From Clostridia bacterium (lineage in GTDB: Bacteria > Bacillota > Clostridia > Christensenellales > DTU072): a stretch of 13,277 nt of DNA. The notes under the pieces are model-generated. The model did no database searches and was not told the origin of the DNA. It was given only the letters and a program-made list of their open reading frames with translations. The first letter of the stretch is position 1. Each line of letters begins with the position of its first letter. This document shows, piece after piece, positions 1 through 6,926 of this stretch. Both the position numbers and the translations under genes were made by a program. The stretch spans positions 1 through 13,277 of the forward strand of contig JAQVME010000015.1 in assembly GCA_028703745.1 (NCBI GenBank), read 5' to 3'.

Positions 1-375
1 TACGGCAAAGATAATGAGAAAAAATCCGACGACAAAGAAAGCTATGCGTGCAACAAGGCTGCCTGCGGAGAGGGCGCGCATAAGGTATATGACAAAGTCG
101 ACGGTATAGCCGTAAAAAACCGCAGAGCCGAAGGATACGATAAACCTCAAGCTGAACCTGCGCACTATCAGGCAGAGCGCGGCGATAAGCACAAGCTGCA
201 ACAAATAGTTGAGGGTGCCGAAGGAAAAAAATGGCATAGTAAGACTCAATATGTAAGCGCAAGACTGTATGACACTCATGCCGAAGTCTGCTTTTATAAA
301 AAAGGCTATGCCCACCGCCAAAAGCGCCATGCCTGCAAAGAAAGCCAATTCCGAAGGTAATTTCAATTTTTTCAT
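1..375 (-). CDS. YczE/YitT-like (DUF6198-type) integral membrane protein, N-terminal part
   Basis: Reading leftward from ATG at 375-373, 125 codons run open to the window edge, so the C-terminus is missing. The protein starts MKKLKLPSELAFFAG and is strongly hydrophobic, with likely membrane segments near residues 11-27, 54-71, 78-98 and 108-125. The motif 'IKADFGMSVIQ' after the first helix and 'PFFSFGTLNY' before the second match my memory of the YczE/YyaS/YitT group (DUF6198), small membrane proteins of unknown or putative transport function. It is transcribed divergently from rplU. No Shine-Dalgarno sequence precedes the ATG; a TATAAT lies only six bases upstream (see the finding on the start). 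The family call is from pattern recognition. The function is not known. Confidence 0.72.
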   Translation of the reverse strand, partial: MKKLKLPSELAFFAGMALLAVGIAFFIKADFGMSVIQSCAYILSLTMPFFSFGTLNYLLQLVLIAALCLIVRRFSLRFIVSFGSAVFYGYTVDFVIYLMRALSAGSLVARIAFFVVGFFLIIFAV

Positions 376-404
376 AGCAGCATTATATCAAAAAAACCCT
401 TGAT

Positions 405-433
405 AGTATAGCGTTTTTGAGTCCGGTTTTGAA
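405..433 (-). promoter_or_regulatory. Candidate promoter of the leftward membrane protein gene
   Basis: On the minus strand, TTCAAA (433-428) and TATACT (410-405) are separated by 17 bases and could be sigma-A -35 and -10 boxes. The predicted start would be near 398, giving a leader of about 23 bases without a ribosome binding site. A second, perfect TATAAT at 387-382 has no good -35 at 17 bases and would give a leaderless transcript. Either could be used. Confidence 0.35.
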
Positions 434-501
434 ATTATAGCTACCTAAAAAATAAAAAATAATACAAAAATCCTTGCAAACGCAACAAGTATATGTTAAA
501 T

Positions 502-507
502 TATAAT
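502..507 (+). promoter_or_regulatory. Candidate -10 box of the rplU operon
   Basis: A consensus TATAAT lies here, so transcription would start near 514, just ahead of the structured leader. The only -35-like hexamer nearby, TTGCAA at 474-479, is 22 bases away, which is too far for this box; it is 16 bases from a poorer TTAAAT at 496-501. The -10 assignment is therefore plausible while the -35 is unclear. Confidence 0.4.
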
Positions 508-513
508 GAGCCG

Positions 514-573
514 CATAATAAGGGTAATAGAAGCGCCGAAAGGTCACCCGACTTAGCGAGTCCTTAAAGGAGG
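514..573 (+). promoter_or_regulatory. Structured 5' leader of rplU, possible L21-type ribosomal protein leader
   Basis: Between the putative start and the ribosome binding site there are two small stems. GGGT (522-525) can pair with ACCC (546-549) and encloses a GCC-GAAA-GGT hairpin (535-544). GACT (550-553) pairs with AGTC (559-562) around a five-base loop. The strong ribosome binding site AAGGAGG (567-573) follows directly, nine bases before the ATG. Autoregulatory leaders ahead of rplU are known in Bacillota (the Rfam L21 leader family). Membership is inferred from position and structure, not from an alignment. Confidence 0.4.
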
Positions 574-582
574 TAGAGAGAA

Positions 583-888
583 ATGTATGCAATTGTTTTG
601 ACAGGCGGAAAGCAGTACAAAGTAGAAAAGGATTCTGTTTTGAAAGTGGAATCGCTGAACCTAGAGGTCGGCTCCAAAATCAAACTTGACGTTCTTATGC
701 TGAACCGCGATGGTGAAGTACTTGTCGGCAATCCCATCGAAGGCGCGTACGCGGAAGCGGACGTCACTTACAACGGGAAGGGCAGAAAGATAAACATCTT
801 TAAGTACAAAGCCAAAAAGAATGTTCGCAAACGTCAGGGACACCGTCAGCCTTATACTGAGCTGAAAATAACCGATATTATCGGCTAA
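583..888 (+). CDS. rplU: Large ribosomal subunit protein bL21
   Basis: This 101-residue protein has the full bL21 layout. It begins MYAIVLTGGKQYKVEKDS, has the 'VLMLNRDGEVLVGNPIEGA' central part, and ends with the family signature 'KRQGHRQPYTELKITDI' that contacts 23S rRNA. Length is normal (about 100-105 residues). It sits in the 50S subunit near bL20. A consensus AAGGAGG ribosome binding site fixes the start. It is the first gene of the conserved rplU-prp-rpmA cluster; only 11 bases separate it from prp, so the three are almost surely co-transcribed and may be autoregulated through the upstream leader. Confidence 0.98.
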   Translation: MYAIVLTGGKQYKVEKDSVLKVESLNLEVGSKIKLDVLMLNRDGEVLVGNPIEGAYAEADVTYNGKGRKINIFKYKAKKNVRKRQGHRQPYTELKITDIIG

Positions 889-899
889 GACGGAATTCC

Positions 900-1217
900 A
901 TGATAAAAATTGTCATTATCCACAAGGACGGCGACATCAAAAACGTCGAATGTACGGGACACAGCGGATACGCGCACAGCGGTAAGGATATCATTTGCAG
1001 CGCAGTATCGGCGATAATACAGACGGCGCTCCTCGGACTTATGGATGTATCGGAGGTCTTATACGAAAAGAGGGAGGGATATCTCGCATTTTCATGTCCC
1101 GTCGCCGAAAAGGCGCAAGACGGTATAAGACAACAAGCTATTCTGAAAGCCATGTATTTGGGACTAAAGGATATGCAGAGCGGCTATAAAGCCTTTATAA
1201 ATATGGAGGAACGATAG
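900..1217 (+). CDS. prp: Ribosomal-processing cysteine protease Prp (YsxB)
   Basis: The 105-residue protein carries the Prp signature 'GHSGYAHSGKDIICSAVS'. His21 and Cys33 match the catalytic His/Cys pair known in Staphylococcus aureus Prp. Prp removes the N-terminal extension of ribosomal protein bL27, a step needed to free the bL27 tail for the peptidyl-transferase centre. The next gene, rpmA, has precisely such an extension (finding below), so enzyme and substrate are neighbours. The ribosome binding site is weak (GACGGAA region, 889-896), so translation may depend partly on coupling to rplU 11 bases upstream. The 3' end of prp contains the GGAGG used by rpmA. Confidence 0.93.
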   Translation: MIKIVIIHKDGDIKNVECTGHSGYAHSGKDIICSAVSAIIQTALLGLMDVSEVLYEKREGYLAFSCPVAEKAQDGIRQQAILKAMYLGLKDMQSGYKAFINMEER

Positions 1218-1219
1218 AA

Positions 1220-1504
1220 ATGTTTATTAATATTCAATTGTTTGCCCACAAGAAAGGTGTGGGAAGTTCCAGAAACGGAAGAGACAGCGCAGCCCAAAGA
1301 CTCGGCCCGAAGAGAGCCGACGGACAATTCGTGCTTGCCGGAAACATACTCGTGAGACAGAGGGGCACAAAAATGCACCCCGGGTTGAACGTTGGTATCG
1401 GCAAGGATGACACGTTGTTCGCAAAGGCAAGCGGCGTCGTACGTTTTGAGGAAGACGGAACAAGGAATAAACGTTACAAAAAAGTCAGCGTTTATTGCCA
1501 ATAA
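1220..1504 (+). CDS. rpmA: Large ribosomal subunit protein bL27 with Prp-cleavable N-terminal extension
   Basis: The 94-residue protein matches bL27 throughout: 'HKKGVGSSRNGRDS', 'QRLGPKRADGQFVLAGNILVRQRG' region, 'HPGLNVGIGKDDTLFA' and a final 'KKVSVY'. It starts MFINIQLFAHKKG, so nine residues precede the mature 'HKKG' tail. Hydrophobic residues followed by LFA are the established Prp recognition pattern in Bacillota, with cutting expected after Ala9. The mature N-terminus reaches the peptidyl-transferase centre. The ribosome binding site GGAGG (1205-1209) lies inside the end of prp, and only two bases separate the two genes. The usual downstream partner obgE is absent; a terminator follows instead. 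Confidence 0.97.
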   Translation: MFINIQLFAHKKGVGSSRNGRDSAAQRLGPKRADGQFVLAGNILVRQRGTKMHPGLNVGIGKDDTLFAKASGVVRFEEDGTRNKRYKKVSVYCQ

Positions 1505-1551
1505 AAAAGACTTGTTTTCGAGCAAAAAAGCATTGCGCAAAAACATAATTT

Positions 1552-1580
1552 TTGAAAGAACTTTGAGTAACAGGTATATA
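1552..1580 (+). promoter_or_regulatory. Candidate promoter of the glycosylase gene, overlapping the rpmA terminator
   Basis: TTGAAA (1552-1557) and TATATA (1575-1580) are exactly 17 bases apart, a good sigma-A match. Transcription would start near 1587, inside the loop of the rpmA terminator hairpin, giving a leader of about 45 bases before the ATG at 1632. The -10 box lies just inside the 5' arm of the hairpin. Confidence 0.45.
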
Positions 1581-1617
1581 TGCGGACTAATCCGCAAAAA
1601 ACCTGTTATTGTTTTTT
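1568..1617 (+). terminator. Rho-independent terminator of the rplU-prp-rpmA operon
   Basis: An outer stem TAACAGGT (1568-1575) / ACCTGTTA (1601-1608) and an inner stem TGCGGA (1581-1586) / TCCGCA (1591-1596) with a CTAA loop form a two-tier hairpin, followed by a T run at 1612-1617. It lies 64 bases after the rpmA stop. The internal loops make it less compact than usual, so some read-through into the glycosylase gene is possible. Confidence 0.7.
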
Positions 1618-1631
1618 AGGGATAACAAACT

Positions 1632-2465
1632 ATGGATTACAGTATCCTTAATAATCAAATAATAGTCAATGACCTGTCGCAATTCGATATCAAACAAATG
1701 CTGGAAAGCGGTCAGGTTTTCCGATTTAGCGAAGAAGACGGAAATTATAAAATAATTGCAGAAAATGTGATTTGCCACTTGAAATATGAATATGACCGTG
1801 CTATAATAAGCTCAAGCGATATTGATTTTGCCATAAAATACTTCGATTTGGACAGGGATTATGCCCCCATCAAGCAAAGGCTTGCGGCTTATCCCCTGAT
1901 GCAGACGGCGATTGACTACGGAAAGGGCATACGAATACTCAACCAACCTCCGTTAGAAACAATCGTGTCGTTCATCATCTCGGCGAACAACAACATACCG
2001 CGGATAAAAGGTATCCTTACAAGGCTTTGTGAGTGCCTTGGAGAAGATTTCGGTGAATACAGGGCGTTCCCCACGCTTGAAGCCCTGACCTCCGAAGATG
2101 CAGCTTTTTATAGAAGAATAGGAGCGGGCTACAGAGCAGAATATTTGGTCGATACCGTCAGAAGCATTGCCGACGGGTTCGACTTAAATTTATACTCCGT
2201 TGCCACCCCCGAAGCGCGCAAGAGGTTGATGACGCTGAAGGGAGTCGGCGGCAAAGTAGCCGACTGCATATTGCTTTTTGCTTACCACAAAGAAGACGTC
2301 TTTCCCATGGACACCTGGTGCAAAAGAATATACCGTGATTTCTCTCTGCCGGCGACCAAGAGTTGCGCGAATATGGCGCATACCCTTACTACAATGTTCG
2401 GAGATTTGAGCGGTTATGCCCAGCAATACCTTTTCTATTACTATAGACAGAATAATATAATATAA
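1632..2465 (+). CDS. ogg: OGG1-type 8-oxoguanine DNA glycosylase / AP lyase
   Basis: This 277-residue enzyme should remove 8-oxoguanine from DNA and nick the abasic site. An N-terminal OGG domain shows 'LESGQVFRF' (Gly27-Arg31 region). 'ISANNNIPRIKGIL' (Asn119-Asn121) matches the OGG1 NNN loop that contacts the opposite cytosine. The helix-hairpin-helix 'LKGVGGKVADCILLF' contains the predicted Schiff-base lysine Lys208, and 'FPMDTW' supplies the catalytic Asp227. The 19-residue spacing equals that of human OGG1 Lys249-Asp268. Length is that of clostridial Ogg proteins. The ribosome binding site is modest (AGGGA, 1618-1622, nine bases from the ATG). It has its own candidate promoter, and the NYN gene follows 28 bases downstream, possibly co-transcribed. 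Base-excision repair is the expected role. Confidence 0.92.
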   Translation: MDYSILNNQIIVNDLSQFDIKQMLESGQVFRFSEEDGNYKIIAENVICHLKYEYDRAIISSSDIDFAIKYFDLDRDYAPIKQRLAAYPLMQTAIDYGKGIRILNQPPLETIVSFIISANNNIPRIKGILTRLCECLGEDFGEYRAFPTLEALTSEDAAFYRRIGAGYRAEYLVDTVRSIADGFDLNLYSVATPEARKRLMTLKGVGGKVADCILLFAYHKEDVFPMDTWCKRIYRDFSLPATKSCANMAHTLTTMFGDLSGYAQQYLFYYYRQNNII

Positions 2466-2493
2466 TTAATTCAATTTATTTGGAGGATTTAAT

Positions 2494-3072
2494 ATGAACA
2501 AACCGAAAATTGCAGTTCTTATCGACCTTGCTAGTCTTAGGATTACATGCGAGGGCTTCAAGAAACTAGCGGAGAGAATGGAAACTCAGTTTGAAATAGT
2601 TAATTGCAAGTTTTATAGTTACGTAGCCAAGAGAAACCGTGATTTCAATGAGTATATCGCCGCAAAGGGATATGACGCCGTTACGCCCATAGCCTCGAGA
2701 AGAAGAAACAAGCTTGATACCCGTCAAATCATTGACGCTACGCTAATCGGGATGAGCTCATCCATCGATGCGCTTGCTTTTGCCGTAGGCGAAGGTGACA
2801 TTCTTCCTATCGTGTCTTACCTAAAGCTCAAGGGCAAGGACGTATACGATATCAACGTTCAGGAAGGACCGTATACTGCAGAATTCACCGATTTCATCGA
2901 CATTCCCGAGTCTTATCTCAGAGAGGGCTACGCCGCTCCCACCAGAAAGAAGTTGCCCAAGAAGGCGCCGAAGCCTGTTGCTCAACCCGCAGCGCGCGCC
3001 GAAAGCAGATATGCCGAGGAAGTAAAGAAGATTCTTTCCGGAAGCGATATTCTTTCCAGATACAAGAAATAA
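2494..3072 (+). CDS. NYN-domain (LabA/DUF88-like) putative ribonuclease
   Basis: The 192-residue protein looks like a NYN domain (PIN-like nuclease fold). 'IAVLIDLASL' gives Asp11, 'RNKLDTRQIIDATLIG' gives Asp75 and Asp81, and 'FAVGEGDILPIVSYLKLKGKDV' gives Asp102, the usual scattered acidic residues that bind metal. The first motif lacks the common Asn after the acid (normally like IDxxN), and the usual GDGD reads GEGD. After residue 145 comes a basic, Pro/Ala-rich linker 'PTRKKLPKKAPKPVAQPAA' and a short charged helix, with no second recognised domain. GGAGG at 2482-2486 sets the start seven bases before the ATG. A strong terminator follows. Substrate unknown; RNA cleavage or processing is inferred from the family. 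Confidence 0.82.
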   Translation: MNKPKIAVLIDLASLRITCEGFKKLAERMETQFEIVNCKFYSYVAKRNRDFNEYIAAKGYDAVTPIASRRRNKLDTRQIIDATLIGMSSSIDALAFAVGEGDILPIVSYLKLKGKDVYDINVQEGPYTAEFTDFIDIPESYLREGYAAPTRKKLPKKAPKPVAQPAARAESRYAEEVKKILSGSDILSRYKK

Positions 3073-3092
3073 GCGCTATTAGTTTACATACC

Positions 3093-3129
3093 AAAAGGGT
3101 TCCGCGCAAAAGGCGGAATCCTTTTTTTT
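3093..3129 (+). terminator. Strong Rho-independent terminator after the NYN gene
   Basis: AAAAGGGTTCCGC (3093-3105) pairs with GCGGAATCCTTTT (3113-3125) over 13 positions with one G-T wobble, around a seven-base loop. The T run extends through 3129. It lies 20 bases after the NYN stop and cleanly separates that unit from the manA operon. Confidence 0.9.
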
Positions 3130-3166
3130 CGTATGTTAGCGCCTTCACTCGGGCTTATCGTTACCC

Positions 3167-3195
3167 TTGACTTTGAAAGAGTATTATATTATTAT
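3167..3195 (+). promoter_or_regulatory. Promoter of the manA operon
   Basis: TTGACT (3167-3172) and TATTAT (3190-3195), each one base off consensus, are 17 bases apart. Transcription would start near 3202, with a short AT-rich leader and the ribosome binding site AGGAG (3212-3216) five bases before the manA ATG. It is placed directly after a strong terminator, which supports a new transcription unit. I see no obvious operator or riboswitch in the short leader. Confidence 0.72.
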
Positions 3196-3221
3196 TTATA
3201 TATAATTCGTTAGGAGAAAAA

Positions 3222-4172
3222 ATGGCAAACAACATTGCATCTTACCCCCTTCTTCTCGGTTATACCGCTAAGGACTATCTCTGGGGCGGAGACAAGCTGA
3301 AGAAATACTGGAACAAGGTTTCGGACAGCCAAAAGATTGCCGAAAGCTGGGAAATGAGCGCTAATGACGGCGGAGTGTCCGTCGTACGCAACGGCGCCTT
3401 GCGCGGTCGTCCTTTCAAAGAAGTATTGCATGAATATCCGTTTTTGTCGGGGGCGGCTTATGAAGAGGTTTTTCCGCTACTTATCAAACTCATAAACGCC
3501 GAAGAGCCTTTGTCAATTCAGGTTCATCCGGACGACGGTTACGCTCTCATGCATGAAGGCAAGAAGGGCAAGTGCGAGATGTGGTATATTTGCGATGCAG
3601 ACGAAGGTGCAGGCATATACCTCGGTCTCAACAGAGATATTTCCAAAGCGCAGCTTCAGGATATAATACAAAACGGCGCTATAGAGTCATACTTGAACAG
3701 GGTCGCCGTTTGCAAGGGCGATTATTATTTGGTGCCTTCAGGCACCTTGCACGCCATCGGCGCGGGTGTTACCATACTCGAGGTGCAGCAGAACAGCGAC
3801 TTGACGTACAGGGTATATGACTACAACCGCACGGATAAGGACGGCAACAAGAGGCAGCTGCATATCGATAAAGCCGTAGCTGTCACCGACTGCAAAAAAT
3901 ACGACTTGCCCGTTCAGAACAAGGCGTACGAATACGGCGCCGGCTTCAAAAAGAGAACGCTCGCCGTCAGCGAGTATTTTGTCACCGAAGAAATAAGCAT
4001 TGACGGCGCCATGCCGCTTGACGACAAGGCTGTATTCTGCGGCTTTACCGTAATTGATGGCGGAGGCGACATAAACGGTGAAAAAATAACTAAGGGCGAC
4101 ACCGTGTTCGTTCCCGCGGATTACCAAGCCCTCATAAGCGGAAAAATGACAATAATTCTCTATCACATATAA
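3222..4172 (+). CDS. manA: Class I (type I) mannose-6-phosphate isomerase
   Basis: This 316-residue cupin enzyme interconverts mannose 6-phosphate and fructose 6-phosphate. It is the short Bacillota form (about 315 residues). Zinc ligands are visible as Gln100 and His102 in 'LSIQVHPDDGYAL', Glu119 in 'KCEMWYI', and His177 in 'VPSGTLHAIGAG'. Arg197 in 'SDLTYRVYDYNR' is the conserved active-site arginine. The N-terminal 'DYLWGGDKLKKYW' and 'ESWEMSAND' are also typical. It starts an apparent operon; its stop codon overlaps the ribosome binding site of the ROK kinase gene nine bases downstream. It could serve mannose catabolism or, run in reverse, mannose-phosphate supply for GDP-mannose and envelope glycans. 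Confidence 0.95.
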   Translation: MANNIASYPLLLGYTAKDYLWGGDKLKKYWNKVSDSQKIAESWEMSANDGGVSVVRNGALRGRPFKEVLHEYPFLSGAAYEEVFPLLIKLINAEEPLSIQVHPDDGYALMHEGKKGKCEMWYICDADEGAGIYLGLNRDISKAQLQDIIQNGAIESYLNRVAVCKGDYYLVPSGTLHAIGAGVTILEVQQNSDLTYRVYDYNRTDKDGNKRQLHIDKAVAVTDCKKYDLPVQNKAYEYGAGFKKRTLAVSEYFVTEEISIDGAMPLDDKAVFCGFTVIDGGGDINGEKITKGDTVFVPADYQALISGKMTIILYHI

Positions 4173-4181
4173 GGAGTTGTT

Positions 4182-5135
4182 ATGAAATACTATATAGGCA
4201 TAGATATTGGCGGTATGAGTGTAAAGGCAGGAGTTGTCGGCGACAACGGAGAAATCATTTCTCAAGGCTCGTGCCAGACCTTTACAGACAAGCATTATAG
4301 CGTTATGGTGGCGGACACCTACAAGCTTTGCGAAAAAATACTAAAAGAAGCCAACCTCACGAAGGAGGACGTATCGGCCGTCGGCATAGGCTGTCCGGGC
4401 ACGATTTGGAGTGACAAGGGAATAATTACTTATGCCAACAACCTCCATTTTGACAAGGTGCCGCTAGTAGCGGAATTCAAAAAATACTGGGATACAAAGG
4501 TCGTCATCGAAAACGACGCTAATTGCGCGGCGCTTGGCGAGTACGCTTTCGGCAGCGGCAAGGGCAGCAAGGACTGTATATTCATTACGCTGGGCACGGG
4601 CGTTGGCTCGGGCATAATCCTCGACGGAAAGATATACAGCGGCAAAAGAGGCGCCGGCGGCGAGGCAGGGCATATGGTCATAAAACTGGACGGCGAAAAA
4701 TGCACCTGCGGCAGGCGGGGTTGCTGGGAAGTTTATGCTTCTGCCACAGCGCTTATTCGCGATACTAAGACCGCCATGGCAAAGCACCCCGAAAGCCTTA
4801 TGCACAAAATAGCCGAGAGTTATGGCAAGATTAGCGCAAAGACAAGCTTTGAGGCAGCCAAACAAGGCGACAAACTAGCCGTATCATTAATAAAGCGGTA
4901 CGTTAAATACGTCAGCGCAGGCGTAGTCAACCTCATAAACATATTCCGTCCGGACGTCGTTATGATAGGCGGAGGAGTATCCAACGAGGGGCAGTATTTT
5001 ATTGATATGATTCAGAAATATGTCAATAAATACCATTATGGCGGCAGAATTAACCCGAAAGTAAAGATCGTGCGCGCAACTCTGATTAATAATGCGGGCA
5101 TCATCGGAGCCGCGTCTTTGGTTATGAATATTTAG
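4182..5135 (+). CDS. ROK-family sugar kinase, probably glucokinase
   Basis: The 317-residue protein has the ROK kinase layout: ATP-binding 'IGIDIGGMSVKAGVV' at residues 5-19, 'IENDANCAALGE' with catalytic base Asp112, the second phosphate loop 'FITLGTGVGSGII', and 'GAGGEAGHMVI' followed by 'CTCGRRGCWEVYAS'. His164, Cys174, Cys176 and Cys181 form the expected zinc site. Length fits glucokinase (GlcK-type). Closely related ROK members act on mannose, fructose or allose, and the manA neighbour leaves mannokinase open. AAGGAG (4171-4176) is six to seven bases from the ATG. Nothing resembles a helix-turn-helix, so this is a kinase and not a ROK repressor. Cytoplasmic. Confidence 0.9.
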   Translation: MKYYIGIDIGGMSVKAGVVGDNGEIISQGSCQTFTDKHYSVMVADTYKLCEKILKEANLTKEDVSAVGIGCPGTIWSDKGIITYANNLHFDKVPLVAEFKKYWDTKVVIENDANCAALGEYAFGSGKGSKDCIFITLGTGVGSGIILDGKIYSGKRGAGGEAGHMVIKLDGEKCTCGRRGCWEVYASATALIRDTKTAMAKHPESLMHKIAESYGKISAKTSFEAAKQGDKLAVSLIKRYVKYVSAGVVNLINIFRPDVVMIGGGVSNEGQYFIDMIQKYVNKYHYGGRINPKVKIVRATLINNAGIIGAASLVMNI

Positions 5136-5150
5136 AAGGAAGAATCGAAA

Positions 5151-6926
5151 TTGAAATATAAAGATTTATTGATGCAGGTAGAAAAACCTGCGAGATACAC
5201 CGGAGGCGAATACAACACCCCCGATGTGCAAAAACCGCACAAATTGAGCTTTTGTCTGTGCTTCGCGGATATTTATGAAGTAGCGATGTCGAACCTCGGC
5301 ATCGCTATATTATATGACATTCTCAACAAGGACAAGGACATAGTATGCGAGCGGTGTTTTGCGCCGTGGACGGATATGGCAGCACTTTTACGCGAGCACA
5401 AGTTGCCGCTGGTCAGTCTCGAAACGAAAAAACCGCTACGTGATTTTGACATTGTAGGCTTCTCCTTGCAGTACGAAATGGCGTACACCAATGTCTTGTA
5501 TATGTTCGATCTCGCCGGCATACCTTTCAGGGCGAAGGACAGGGACGACAGCTATCCGCTTATAGTGGCGGGAGGGCCTTGCACAGTAAACCCCGAGCCG
5601 GTAGCAGATTTTTTCGATATAATTTTTATCGGGGAGGGCGAGGAAGTCGACAAAAAGCTTTGCCACATTGCTATTGAGCACAAGGGCGACAAAAAAGCCG
5701 TGCTTGAAGCAGCCTCAAAGCTTGACGGAGTATACGTGCCCGCGCTGTCAACGTTGAAAAGCGGTATTAATATCACGCCGGTAAGAAAAGCCGCCGTAAA
5801 AGACCTCGATGCGGCGCCTTTTCCGCTCAAGCCGCTGGTTCCCAACATTGCGATCATTCACGACAGAGCCGTCCTCGAGCTTTTCCGCGGCTGTTACGCC
5901 GGTTGCAGGTTCTGTCAGGCGTGCTTTTTTTACAGACCGATCAGGTATAGGGGACGGGATACGTTGAAGGGCTATGCGCAAGAGCTGCTAAAAAATACCG
6001 GCTACGACGAGATAGGGCTGAGCTCGCTTTCAACGGGGGATTATGAGGGTATAAACTGCCTTATTTCCGAAATCAAGGAGCTTGCCGACAGCAACAACGT
6101 CAATCTGCAGTTGCCAAGTCTACGGCTTGACAGCTTTTCGGCGAAGCTGATGAAGGGCGCCAGAAAGTCGTCCGTAACCTTTGCGCCGGAAGCAGGCACA
6201 CAGAGGTTGCGCGATGTCATAAACAAGAATATCACCGACGAGGACATCGACAAGTCCATGCGAGTGGCTTTCGAGTACGGATACAAGACCGTCAAATTGT
6301 ATTTTATGCTGGGACTGCCCACAGAAACCGACGAGGACGTCATGGGCATTGCTGAAATCGCCGAAAGAGTGCGGCGCATATATTTCGAGGTGACGGGCAA
6401 TAGATACCTTACCATAAATATTTCCACCGCAATGTTTATACCCAAGCCGCTTACGCCTTTCCAATGGGCGGAGCAAATAGACATTCCGGAGATGCTGCGC
6501 CGCCAAATTATGTTGCGCGCTCAATTGAAGAAATATAGAAACATAAATTTCAGCTGGCATTCCGCCGAGGTTTCCATGCTCGAGGGCGTGTTTGCGCGCG
6601 GCGACAGAAAGCTGTCGGCGCTTATTGAAAGCGCATATAAGAACGGCTGTTATTTCGACGGGTGGAGCGAGCTTTTTAATTATGACAACTGGAAGAAGGC
6701 AATTGCGGAGTGCGGCGTAGATACAAGAGAATACACACGTGAGCGCAAAGTGGATGAAGCTTTTCCTTGGGACTTCATAGATTTCGGAGTGACAAAGAAA
6801 TATCTGCTAAAAGAATACCGTAAGGGTCTTGAAGGTGAGACCACGCCGCCGTGCAAACATCTTTGCCAAGGCTGCGGCGCGGAGAGTATGGGCGAATGCC
6901 GCCGCTACGGGGGTGAAGATGCTTAG
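5151..6926 (+). CDS. TIGR03960-type radical SAM protein with B12-binding-like N-terminal domain
   Basis: This 591-residue protein matches the TIGR03960 family of unknown reaction. The start 'LMQVEKPARYTGGEYN' is typical. The N-terminal half resembles a B12-binding Rossmann domain ('DIVGFSLQYEMAYTNVLYM', 'LIVAGGPCTVNPEPVADFFDIIFIGEGEE') but I see no DxHxxG cobalamin motif. The radical SAM motif is CYAGCRFC, with Cys248, Cys252 and Cys255 binding the 4Fe-4S cluster. The C-terminus has a further cluster, Cys568, Cys572, Cys575 and Cys583. TTG at 5151 is chosen because AGAAGGA (5134-5140) is well spaced from it; an in-frame ATG at 5172 is the alternative. It overlaps the DUF2344 gene by eight bases, its usual partner, so the two products probably act together. 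Confidence 0.9.
   Translation: MKYKDLLMQVEKPARYTGGEYNTPDVQKPHKLSFCLCFADIYEVAMSNLGIAILYDILNKDKDIVCERCFAPWTDMAALLREHKLPLVSLETKKPLRDFDIVGFSLQYEMAYTNVLYMFDLAGIPFRAKDRDDSYPLIVAGGPCTVNPEPVADFFDIIFIGEGEEVDKKLCHIAIEHKGDKKAVLEAASKLDGVYVPALSTLKSGINITPVRKAAVKDLDAAPFPLKPLVPNIAIIHDRAVLELFRGCYAGCRFCQACFFYRPIRYRGRDTLKGYAQELLKNTGYDEIGLSSLSTGDYEGINCLISEIKELADSNNVNLQLPSLRLDSFSAKLMKGARKSSVTFAPEAGTQRLRDVINKNITDEDIDKSMRVAFEYGYKTVKLYFMLGLPTETDEDVMGIAEIAERVRRIYFEVTGNRYLTINISTAMFIPKPLTPFQWAEQIDIPEMLRRQIMLRAQLKKYRNINFSWHSAEVSMLEGVFARGDRKLSALIESAYKNGCYFDGWSELFNYDNWKKAIAECGVDTREYTRERKVDEAFPWDFIDFGVTKKYLLKEYRKGLEGETTPPCKHLCQGCGAESMGECRRYGGEDA

Noticed and set aside
1184..1597. A 137-codon minus-strand frame over rpmA and its terminator
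   Set aside because: It runs through the bL27 gene and the hairpin terminator, and the product has no recognisable motif.
2438..2466. TATAAT boxes at the end of ogg as a promoter for the NYN gene
   Set aside because: The best -35 at 17 bases (TTACTA) matches only three of six positions, so the AT-rich end of the gene is an adequate explanation.
3738..4295. A 185-codon open frame on the minus strand across the end of manA and the start of the kinase gene
   Set aside because: It lies opposite two clearly identified enzymes with intact motifs, has no ribosome binding site, and its translation looks like a codon-bias shadow.
6041..6560. Two overlapping minus-strand frames of about 146 codons inside the radical SAM gene
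   Set aside because: Both are antisense to conserved radical SAM coding sequence and show no start signals.
6829..6918. N-terminal extension of the DUF2344 protein by 30 residues
   Set aside because: The extra arginine- and alanine-rich residues come from reading the radical SAM C-terminus in another frame; family similarity starts at the ATG at 6919.
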